Assembly (NCBI GenBank): GCA_041674265.1
Contig: JBAYWC010000014.1
Location: forward strand, 1-35,843
Source: QYQL01 sp041674265
GTDB lineage: Bacteria; Verrucomicrobiota; Verrucomicrobiia; Chthoniobacterales; Terrimicrobiaceae
DNA: 35,843 bases
Direction: 5' to 3'
In this document: positions 29,655 to 35,843 of the stretch, piece after piece
How the letters are laid out: each line of letters opens with the position of its first letter
How positions within the stretch are numbered: the stretch's first letter is position 1
Made by a program: the position numbers and the translations under genes
The notes under the pieces: generated by a model
What the model was told of the DNA's origin: nothing
What the model saw: only the letters and a program-made list of their open reading frames with translations
Databases searched by the model: none

Positions 29655-31204
29655 CGACTCCGGGGATTTCCCGGGACGCTGATCTTGGCGTCCTCGCGGC
29701 AGACCCGCAGCCATTCCGCGAACAACAGGCTGCGCTTGTTGTCCAGCAGGCTTTGCCGGATTTCCTCCCGCTTTGCGGCCAGCTCCGTCTCGGCCAGCGG
29801 CCCGCGGGATTGCAGGTAAACGCAGATCCCGCCCCCCGGGGCGGTTTCAAAACCGGAGAGTTCGCCCTCCTTGAGCGAAAGGGTCGCGGAGACGGCGCGG
29901 CGCTGCTCGGGGGTGAGGGAATCTCCCATCGGGGCCACGCCGTTGAGGCTTTCGACTGTCAGGCCGGCTTCGCCCGCGGCCTCGGCGAATTTTTTGCCGG
30001 AGCCGAGCGCGGCGCGGAGGGCTTTGATTTTTTCTCCGGCGGTGGAATGCAGCGCCTGCTCCGCCTTGGTCTCGCGGAGGCGGGCTTCGATGGAAGGGGT
30101 GGCCTCGGCCAGCGTGAGCGGGCGGGCGGGATTCAACTCGGAAAGTTCCAAAACATAAAAGGCGTCGCCGGATTGGATGACATCGCTGGCTTTTCCGGCT
30201 GCCGGGAGAAGAAAAGCCGGGGGAGCGAGGGCCGCGAGGACTTCCTTCGGCGCGATCTTCGAGAGGATCTCCTGCATCTGCTTCGCGGTCTCCGCCTCGC
30301 TCTGCGTGGCGGACGAAAGGGTGCCCGCTCGGTCGAAAGCCGGCGTGCTCCGGACCGTCAGTCCCGACGAAGCGGCGGCCTGATCGAACGGCATGTTTGC
30401 GAGCGAGTCGGTGAATTTCGTGGCCCGGTCGGCGAGTTTTTGGAGTTCGTCGACCTTGGCGCGGCCCTCGAGTTGGGATCCCGGTGGCAGCTCGAATGCC
30501 ACATAGCGCACCGCCCGGGTTTCCCTGGTGTTCAGGTTCGATTGGTTCCTTTCAAAATACCCCGCGATTTCCTCCGGGGCAACCCGGATATCCCTGGCCG
30601 CATCCGCCGTATCGAACCGGACAAATTCCGCCGTCACCGGCTGCAGGACCCGCGCGGTTTCGCGGATCTCTTTTTCCCCGACCGCGACGGGAGACGCGAC
30701 GATCGACTCGATTTTTTCCAGACGCAGGGCGTCGCGCATGATCTCCTCGAGCTGACGTTCCGAAAACCCCCGCGGGGCCAGTTGGTCGCGGACGAACGCC
30801 GAGTATTTCAACGGGTCAAACTGGTTGTCGGTTTGAAAAACGGGGACCGCTTTGATCCGGTCGGCCACTTGCAGATCGGTCGGTTCGACCCCGAGCGCCC
30901 GCGCCTGATGTTGAAGGACGAGGAGGTTCCAGACAAATTCCGACATCGCGGAGGCCTGGTCCGCGCCGGTTCCGCCAAGCTTCGAGACCAGGTCGTATTG
31001 CCCGAGGGCGAGCGTGAGCTGGAAATTTTTGACCTGCCGGTCAATGGCGGCCTGCGGCAGCGCCTGCCCGTAGATTTTCGCGTTCCGGGTCTCGGCGAGT
31101 TCGTCGAGTTGGGACGTGTTGTACAGGAAAATGAAAGCGACGATGGTGAGGATGGCGACGACGAGCATCAGCCCGCGTTGGTTTTTGCGAAAAAGATTGA
31201 TCAT
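29651..31204 (-). CDS. PpiD/SurA-like membrane-anchored periplasmic folding factor
   Basis: A 517-residue protein that starts with a basic end and one membrane helix (MINLFRKNQRGLMLVVAILT, continuing IVAFIFLYN), with the rest predicted in the periplasm. Residues about 45-165 look like a SurA-type N-terminal chaperone domain (KLGGTGADQASAMSEFVWNL). The middle (about 200-400) has a diverged parvulin-like portion with PFDQAAASSGLTVRSTP and DAFYVLELSELNPARPLTLA. The arrangement is that of PpiD, which helps outer-membrane and secreted proteins fold, but conserved parvulin catalytic residues are not obvious. The ATG at 31204 was chosen over upstream frame because the membrane anchor follows directly. 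It is the first gene of the operon ending with the aminotransferase. Confidence 0.75.
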   Translation of the reverse strand: MINLFRKNQRGLMLVVAILTIVAFIFLYNTSQLDELAETRNAKIYGQALPQAAIDRQVKNFQLTLALGQYDLVSKLGGTGADQASAMSEFVWNLLVLQHQARALGVEPTDLQVADRIKAVPVFQTDNQFDPLKYSAFVRDQLAPRGFSERQLEEIMRDALRLEKIESIVASPVAVGEKEIRETARVLQPVTAEFVRFDTADAARDIRVAPEEIAGYFERNQSNLNTRETRAVRYVAFELPPGSQLEGRAKVDELQKLADRATKFTDSLANMPFDQAAASSGLTVRSTPAFDRAGTLSSATQSEAETAKQMQEILSKIAPKEVLAALAPPAFLLPAAGKASDVIQSGDAFYVLELSELNPARPLTLAEATPSIEARLRETKAEQALHSTAGEKIKALRAALGSGKKFAEAAGEAGLTVESLNGVAPMGDSLTPEQRRAVSATLSLKEGELSGFETAPGGGICVYLQSRGPLAETELAAKREEIRQSLLDNKRSLLFAEWLRVCREDAKISVPGNPRSR

Positions 31205-31241
31205 GAAATTTCCGGGAAACTGTTGATTTGCGGGGGAAAAG

Positions 31242-31270
31242 TGATTAAAGCGTTTGCACGATGAAAGCAA
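31242..31270 (-). promoter_or_regulatory. candidate promoter of the PpiD-like to aminotransferase operon
   Basis: On the minus strand TTGCTT (31270-31265), a 17-base spacer and TAATCA (31247-31242) resemble a housekeeping promoter. A plus-strand counterpart TTGATT (31223-31228), 16 bases, TTAAAG (31245-31250) could serve the divergent TPR gene, with only ten bases to its ATG. The two -10 boxes overlap, so they would compete. Both are pattern matches. Confidence 0.3.
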
Positions 31271-32004
31271 GCGTCTCCCCCGTGGCAGTGATTTTTGCGG
31301 GTTTGCTCCTGGTTTCCGGTTCCCAGATGTGCCGGGCCCAGGATCTTGTCGTGCAGAAAGACGGGCAGCGGCGCGAAGGCCAGATTCTCGGCCTGAAGTC
31401 GGATGTCATCCGCATCAAAATCGGTCCGGCGGAAACCGGAATCCCCATGACCAGCGTCGCTTCAGTGACCATGTCCCCGCCCAAAGCCTACACGGAGGCC
31501 CTGGACCTCTGGCAGAAAGGCGACACCGCAAAAACCCTTCCGGTGCTGGCCCCGCTGGTTGAAAAATTCAACGGGCTCCCGACAAAATGGGCCGAGCGGG
31601 CGAGTTCCCTTCTCGGCGAAGTCTATCTCGCCACATCGCAAATCGACAAGGCGGAGTCGGCATTCGCGGACTTTCAAAAGCGGTACCCGGATGCCGCCAG
31701 CAGCGCGGATGTGGGGCTCGCCCGGTTGGCCATCGCCAAGAAAGATTACGAGGGAGCCCGCGCGAAGCTGGTTCCGATCGTCGAGAAGGCCAAGGCCACG
31801 AAGTTTCCGGAATCCGGCACCAGCGCCGTCTATGGGCAGGCGCTTTACCTGCTCGGCCAGGTCCAGGAATCCTCGGCGGAGAATGCGGAAGCGCTTGAAA
31901 ATTACCTTCTCGCTGTCACACTTTTTCACGAGGATCAAGCCGTGGTTGCAAAAGCCGCGGAACGCGCCAATGCCCTGAAAGAAAAAGACGTGATTGTCCC
32001 CTGA
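31261..32004 (+). CDS. secreted TPR protein
   Basis: A 247-residue protein with a signal peptide (MKASVSPVAVIFAGLLLVSG... cut near SQMCRAQ), then a short beta-rich part (DLVVQKDGQRREGQILGLKS) that resembles small regulatory beta folds found in verrucomicrobial secreted proteins, and several TPR-like helical pairs (ALDLWQKGDTAKTLPVLAPL, LLGEVYLATSQIDKAESAFA, LARLAIAKKDYEGARAKLVP, YLLGQVQESSAENAEALENY). It is directly upstream of the TolQ/TolR genes. TPR proteins beside Tol or Exb complexes, such as CpoB, work in the periplasm, so a partner role is plausible. The function is not known. Confidence 0.75.
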   Translation: MKASVSPVAVIFAGLLLVSGSQMCRAQDLVVQKDGQRREGQILGLKSDVIRIKIGPAETGIPMTSVASVTMSPPKAYTEALDLWQKGDTAKTLPVLAPLVEKFNGLPTKWAERASSLLGEVYLATSQIDKAESAFADFQKRYPDAASSADVGLARLAIAKKDYEGARAKLVPIVEKAKATKFPESGTSAVYGQALYLLGQVQESSAENAEALENYLLAVTLFHEDQAVVAKAAERANALKEKDVIVP

Positions 32005-32031
32005 TCTTTGCCCAATCTACCCATGCACCAA

Positions 32032-32928
32032 ATGAAATCCACCCGTTGTTTGTCCCTCCTGTTACCCCTCCTGCTGCTTGCGCTCAGCAGTTCGCTGGCC
32101 CTTGCGCAAGGCGCGGTCGAGCACGAGAACATGAACATCCTCCAGACCATCCTTCACGGCGGTCCGCTCATCATCATGATCTGGATCGGCATTCTCGGCA
32201 CCTCGATGACCATGCTGACGTTCATCATCCAGCTTTTCATCGTCATGCGGGACGAGCAACTGGCTCCCAGCGCCTTGGTGGAGTCGCTCCAGAGCACGAT
32301 TCACGCGGGGAATTACCAGGAAGCCTGGGAAATCTGCCGCGCGAACAAGGCCTACATCGCACAGGTTCTCAAGGGCGCCCTCGAACGCCTCGGCCGCGGC
32401 AAGGAGGCCGTCGAAACGGCCCTGGTCGAGCACGGGATCCGCGAAGCCCAGATCCTCAAAACGAAGAACAGCTACCTCTCGGTCATCGGGGTCATCGCGC
32501 CGATGATCGGGCTGCTGGGAACGGTTATCGGGATGATGGGGGCTTTCGCCGTTCTCGGCGCTTCCGGCGTGGCGGATCCCCGCACGCTGGCACTCCGCAT
32601 CGGCGAAGTGCTCATGGCGACGGCCAGCGGTCTCTTCATCGCCATTCCGGCCTTCATTTTTTATTATTATTTCCGTAACCGCGGGACCATCGTCCTGGTG
32701 AACGCCGACGACAAATTGAACCGTTTGATCGAGGACATCCCTTTCGAGGAACTGGCCGGGGTGCGCATCGGGGAGAATTTTGAAGCCGGAGCGGGGGCGC
32801 CCGGGGTTTCCCAGGGTTCCCGGAAGGTTTCGATGGCCCTCACCACGAACTGCCCGGTCTGCAACGGGGCGATTCAAGCCGGTCAAAACCCCTGCCCGCA
32901 TTGCGGGGCCACTCTGGACTGGGCCTGA
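32032..32928 (+). CDS. TolQ/ExbB/MotA-type proton channel protein with C-terminal zinc ribbon
   Basis: A 298-residue inner-membrane protein that, with TolR/ExbD partners, uses the proton gradient to drive work in the periplasm or outer membrane. A signal peptide (MKSTRCLSLLLPLLLLALSS) precedes three membrane helices near 46-72, 148-176 and 192-214. The third-to-last part holds the family motifs GLLGTVIGMMGAF (T164) and ATASGLFIAIPAF (T197), the polar sites of the channel. After the last helix a cytoplasmic tail ends in a four-cysteine zinc ribbon, C274, C277, C288 and C291 (CPVCNGAIQAGQNPCPHCG), absent from usual TolQ. TTG at 32008 and ATG at 32023 are alternative starts. I chose 32032 because the signal peptide begins there. 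The next gene starts six bases later. Confidence 0.88.
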   Translation: MKSTRCLSLLLPLLLLALSSSLALAQGAVEHENMNILQTILHGGPLIIMIWIGILGTSMTMLTFIIQLFIVMRDEQLAPSALVESLQSTIHAGNYQEAWEICRANKAYIAQVLKGALERLGRGKEAVETALVEHGIREAQILKTKNSYLSVIGVIAPMIGLLGTVIGMMGAFAVLGASGVADPRTLALRIGEVLMATASGLFIAIPAFIFYYYFRNRGTIVLVNADDKLNRLIEDIPFEELAGVRIGENFEAGAGAPGVSQGSRKVSMALTTNCPVCNGAIQAGQNPCPHCGATLDWA

Positions 32929-32933
32929 TTCGC

Positions 32934-33407
32934 ATGTCTGAAGCCGCCCACCAGCACGGGAAGAAAAAACGCAAGGCGGATCCGGAGATCGATCCGGAGT
33001 TCCAGATTGCGCCGATGATCGACATCCTGCTCGTGTTGCTGGTCTTCTTCATGTCGATCAGCACGACCGAGGTCCTGCAGGCAAACAAGGACGTCAGGCT
33101 CCCGGTGGCCAAGGAGGCCAAGCCGTCCAAGGACAACCCCGGACAGGTCATCATCAACATCACCTATACCCCGATCAACAGCGCCACTTCCATCGAGGTG
33201 GACCAAAGGGTTTACCACTCCCCGATGGAACTGGTGAGCATGCTCAAGAACAAGGTGGCGGTCAACCCGTTGGTCCGCGTCTTGATCCGGGCCGACAAGG
33301 AAGTGAAGTATGAATACTTGCGCCAGCTTCTCGAGGCCATCGGCGCCTCCGGAGTCGGCAACGTCACCTTTTCCGTCGTGGACAAGGAAGGCGGGAAACC
33401 CTCCTGA
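32934..33407 (+). CDS. TolR/ExbD-type protein (first copy)
   Basis: A 157-residue protein with a basic cytoplasmic start (HGKKKRKADPE), a single membrane helix FQIAPMIDILLVLLVFFM (24-41) whose Asp30 is the conserved proton-carrying residue of TolR and ExbD, and a periplasmic domain. The domain ends with VLIRADKEVKYEYLRQLLEA and GVGNVTFSVV, the family's closing strand. Its periplasmic part has a long VIINITYTPINSATSIEVDQ stretch. ATG at 32934 follows the TolQ stop by five bases, so the two are cotranscribed. Confidence 0.9.
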   Translation: MSEAAHQHGKKKRKADPEIDPEFQIAPMIDILLVLLVFFMSISTTEVLQANKDVRLPVAKEAKPSKDNPGQVIINITYTPINSATSIEVDQRVYHSPMELVSMLKNKVAVNPLVRVLIRADKEVKYEYLRQLLEAIGASGVGNVTFSVVDKEGGKPS

Positions 33408-33447
33408 TTGACCCGGATGCAAATGAAACTTAACTTGGGATAATATT

Positions 33448-33870
33448 ATGGCAGGTGGCGGAGTATCAGAAGATGGGGATATCGGCTTTCAAATCGCGCC
33501 GATGGTGGATGTCGTGTTCGTCCTTTTGCTCTTTTTCATGTCCTGCGCCGGTTCGCAGATCATCGAGATGGAACTGAACATCAACCTGCCCAGCGGGAGG
33601 CCCCCGACTTCCTCCATCACAATTCCTTCAACTCCCATCATCATCGACATCTTCCCGGATGGAAAAGTGCAGAGCAGCGAGAAAGTCTTCGATTCGCCGA
33701 CAAGCAAGGACCTGCCCGAACTCAAGGCCTGGTTGAAAGACACCATCGCGAAGTTTGGAGACAAGGATCCGGTGATCATCCGCCCCGATCCCCAGACCAG
33801 GCACGAGCGGATCATGGATGTTCTCAATGCCGCCTCCGCTTCCGGTGTGACCAAGCTTTCCTTCAGCTAA
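33448..33870 (+). CDS. TolR/ExbD-type protein (second copy)
   Basis: A 140-residue paralogue of the preceding gene with helix FQIAPMVDVVFVLLLFFM (14-31) and the conserved Asp21. The periplasmic domain differs strongly: LNINLPSGRPPTSSITIPST, a conserved VIIRPDPQTRHERIMDVLNA and the ending SGVTKLSFS. Two unlike TolR proteins beside one TolQ suggests a heteromeric rotor, known from some Bacteroidetes-like and PVC ExbD pairs. It starts 40 bases after the first copy, in an AT-rich gap. Confidence 0.9.
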   Translation: MAGGGVSEDGDIGFQIAPMVDVVFVLLLFFMSCAGSQIIEMELNINLPSGRPPTSSITIPSTPIIIDIFPDGKVQSSEKVFDSPTSKDLPELKAWLKDTIAKFGDKDPVIIRPDPQTRHERIMDVLNAASASGVTKLSFS

Positions 33871-33899
33871 AGGGCCCCGGCCCCCCCAGCTTCCCGCCG

Positions 33900-35219
33900 A
33901 TGCGTATTTTTTGGATCACAGCCGGCATTCTTCTGGCCGTGGCCGTCGCGGCCTTGGTGGGCGCTTCGCTCTGGATCGGCTCCTACGTGCGCGGCGATTC
34001 CTTTCGGACACTTGTCGCCGGGGCCACCGGGACGGCATTCGATGCGACGGCGGGAATCGAGCCTCTTCGCTGGACCGGCTCCTCCGTGTATTCCGGGTCC
34101 GCGATCCTGACAGGAAAATCCGGGTCCGCCCTCGGCAAGATGGAAGCCCGCGATCTCCGCGCGGAAGTGAATTGGCGGGCCGTCTTCTCCGGCGCGTGGC
34201 GGGTCGAGGAAATTTCCATTTCCCGGCTCGATGGAGAATGGATTCCCGCGACGAAAAAATCCCCTGTCGCCGAATCGTCCCACCATTCGAAATCCCCGGC
34301 GGGCATCGGTGCCCTCCTGCCGCATCGCTTCGAGCTCGGGCTCCTGAAAATCGCGGCGGCCAACCTGGCATTCGGCGGGGCGAAGATCGCGGATTCCGCG
34401 GTTTCCATCAAACCGGACGGTTCCGGATGGTTGTTTCAGGGAACCGGCGGGAAACTCCGGTTTCCGCGCCCGCCCGTGCTGTCCATCACCAGCTTTCGTG
34501 CCCGGGCGCAGGGCGGAGACTATTTCCTCACCGAGGGAAACCTGCGCCTTGGCGAGAATGGGAAAATCGTCGCTTCCGGAGAGTCATCCGGAGGCGGAAA
34601 ACTCCAGATTTCCTGGGAAGGAGTCAAGGCGTCCGACGTGCTGACCGGCGAATGGCGGAAACGATTGGACGGCCTTCTTTCCGGCAACGCCCTCATCATG
34701 TTCCCCGACCGTGCGACCGGAGTCTTTCAACTCCAGGACGGCCGCCTCGAAAACATTTCCCTCCTCGCTACTGTTGCCGATTTTACGGGAAACCCCTCGT
34801 TTCGCCGGATGCCGCTGCAGGAAATCCGCGGGGATTTCACCTGCGAGAAGGGAATCCTTCAAATCAAAAATTTTGCCGCGGAATCCAAGGGGTTGCTGCG
34901 GATCGAGGGCTCGGCAACGCTTGGGCAGAGGGGGGAACTCGACGGACGTTTCCAGATCGGGGTGACGCCCCAGACCCTGCAATGGCTGCCAGGTTCCCGC
35001 GAACGGGTTTTTACCGACTCCAAAAACGGATACGTTTGGACGGATCTGGTGGTGGGCGGGACCATCGAGAATCCCACCGAGAACCTCTCGGCCCGGCTCG
35101 CGGCGGCGATGGGTGGCGCGGTGATCGACCAGGGGGCCGGCCTGATGAAGGACACCCCGGCAGCCGCCGTGGAGGGAGCAAAAGACATCCTCAATATCCT
35201 GCGACCGCTCATGCCTTGA
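33900..35219 (+). CDS. AsmA-like envelope protein
   Basis: A 439-residue protein with one N-terminal membrane helix (MRIFWITAGILLAVAVAALV) and a long beta-rich periplasmic body. Repeating strands such as VYSGSAILTGKSGSALGKME, ISISRLDGEWIPATKK, LFQGTGGKLRFPRPPV, LQDGRLENISLLATVADF and LRIEGSATLGQRGELDGRFQ are typical of the AsmA/YhdP group, bridge-like proteins thought to move phospholipids between membranes or steer outer-membrane assembly. The match is by architecture rather than a fixed motif. It lies 29 bases after the second TolR gene and probably shares its operon. Confidence 0.7.
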   Translation: MRIFWITAGILLAVAVAALVGASLWIGSYVRGDSFRTLVAGATGTAFDATAGIEPLRWTGSSVYSGSAILTGKSGSALGKMEARDLRAEVNWRAVFSGAWRVEEISISRLDGEWIPATKKSPVAESSHHSKSPAGIGALLPHRFELGLLKIAAANLAFGGAKIADSAVSIKPDGSGWLFQGTGGKLRFPRPPVLSITSFRARAQGGDYFLTEGNLRLGENGKIVASGESSGGGKLQISWEGVKASDVLTGEWRKRLDGLLSGNALIMFPDRATGVFQLQDGRLENISLLATVADFTGNPSFRRMPLQEIRGDFTCEKGILQIKNFAAESKGLLRIEGSATLGQRGELDGRFQIGVTPQTLQWLPGSRERVFTDSKNGYVWTDLVVGGTIENPTENLSARLAAAMGGAVIDQGAGLMKDTPAAAVEGAKDILNILRPLMP

Positions 35220-35457
35220 TCCTAAACTGAACTTCAAGGGATAAAAAAGAGGGAGAGGCTCATCACTACAGGGTTTGCGGGTATTTTGAACTTCCCGCTA
35301 CTGGCTGCGGATTGGGGAGGGAGTCGAGGAGGTCGAGGATTTTCTTTTGAAGTGGGGTGGGTTCGCAGAGCGTTTGGTTTGAAGCCAACGGAAGCAGACA
35401 GAAAAATGGAAAAAGAAAAAGCTAGACAAAAGGGCATCGAAAAGCCGAACTACTGCG
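35220..35457 (+). other. intergenic region, possible left end of the IS remnant
   Basis: I see no gene in these 238 bases. CAGGGTTTGCGGG at about 35271 is followed by a small stem GCGGG...CCCGC. Ends starting with CAGGG are seen in ISAs1-type elements, so the left boundary of the remnant could lie here, but no matching right end or target duplication is in view. Confidence 0.25.
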
Positions 35458-35843
35458 GTGAAAAAGAAAGCAGCACAAAAGGTCGGAGCCCATGCCGGGG
35501 TTGAGGGAAAATGGGAAGTGAAGGTGGCGCATTCGGCGCAGGACTGGCGACGGGCGAAGGAAGCCCTCGGGCGGGAGCACGGGTTGGGGGCCGGGAGCGA
35601 GGCAGGAGACCGGCTCTGCCAGCTGGTGATGGAGGAAGGGAAGCTTGCCGGGGTGTTGGTGTGGTGCGCGGGGGCGTGGCATTTGAAAGAACGCGATGAA
35701 GCGGTGGGGTGGGATGCGGTGAACCCACCGCCTACGCCCGCGCGCTCACGGCTTGGTTGCAGGCCAACGCAGGGGTGCTTCCCCGCAGTCTGGCCCTCGA
35801 TGGCAAAAGCGTGGGAGACGGCCGCTGCGGCATGATCGTCACC
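35458..35843 (+). pseudogene. ISAs1/DUF4338-type transposase, internally deleted and frameshifted, cut by window edge
   Basis: From GTG 35458 the frame gives SAQDWRRAKEALGREHGLGA, LCQLVMEEGKLAGVLVWCAG and AWHLKERDEAVGWDAV, the start of a DUF4338 domain found ahead of ISAs1-type transposases. After GWDAVN the homology jumps, in the frame of 35730, to YARALTAWLQANAGVLPRSL and LALDGKSVGDGRCGMIVT, which belongs to the transposase part with its DGK motif. The bulk of the DUF4338 domain and the transposase N-terminus are thus missing, and the two remaining pieces are in different frames. The original frame stops at about 35835. The gene is dead unless a downstream start rescues a short piece. The rest lies outside the window. 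Confidence 0.65.

Overview
This 35.8 kb window is a high-GC bacterial chromosome segment with little space between genes. Several features point to a Gram-negative diderm: an LpxL-type lipid A acyltransferase, a TolQ/TolR-type module, an AsmA-like protein and a membrane-anchored PpiD-like chaperone. The very short RNA polymerase omega subunit, the single-core EF-Ts, the rare Shine-Dalgarno sites and the overall gene style suggest the Verrucomicrobia (PVC group). That placement is inferred from family resemblance, not from a marker-gene search.

Layout. At 1-1.9 kb there is an ECF sigma factor (minus), possibly followed by an overlapping partner gene cut by the window edge, and a divergent family-4 glycosyltransferase. 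At 2-9.2 kb (plus) lie an RsmA-Nudix fusion, a 1198-residue ABCG-like transporter with TerB-like and FHA-like N-terminal parts, and uvrB, which overlaps the transporter by ATGA and carries an unusual insertion. At 9.2-10.6 kb (minus) are a secreted VOC-fold protein and a type I mannose-6-phosphate isomerase. The stretch 10.65-11.6 kb is a small graveyard: the C-terminal part of an ExeA-like AAA ATPase abuts a broken calcineurin-like phosphoesterase. At 11.6-23.0 kb (minus) runs the core expression operon rplA-rplJ-rplL-rpoB-rpoC-rpsB-tsf, with strong RNA hairpins in three of its gaps. Divergent from it (plus) are rpoZ and smpB. The two promoters sit back to back with a shared AT-rich centre, and rpoZ is preceded by a tiny overlapping leader ORF.

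At 23.9-31.2 kb (minus) is a tightly packed, probably single operon: PpiD-like chaperone, TPR protein, metG, LpxL-like acyltransferase, degenerate GT5 (glycogen-synthase-like) protein, class III aminotransferase. Divergent from it at 31.3-35.2 kb (plus) is an envelope cluster: periplasmic TPR protein, TolQ/ExbB-like protein with a C-terminal zinc ribbon, two different TolR/ExbD proteins, and an AsmA-like protein. The window ends in an internally deleted, frameshifted ISAs1/DUF4338-type transposase.

The centre of the window therefore couples transcription (beta, beta', omega), translation (L1, L10, L7/L12, S2, EF-Ts, MetRS) and ribosome rescue or maturation (SmpB, RsmA). The right part serves envelope biogenesis and energised transport. 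I saw no tRNA or rRNA gene and no CRISPR array. The most interesting items are the shared rpoZ/rplA regulatory region, the domain fusions (RsmA-Nudix, TerB/FHA/ABCG, TolQ-zinc ribbon), the UvrB insertion and the inactive-looking GT5 protein.
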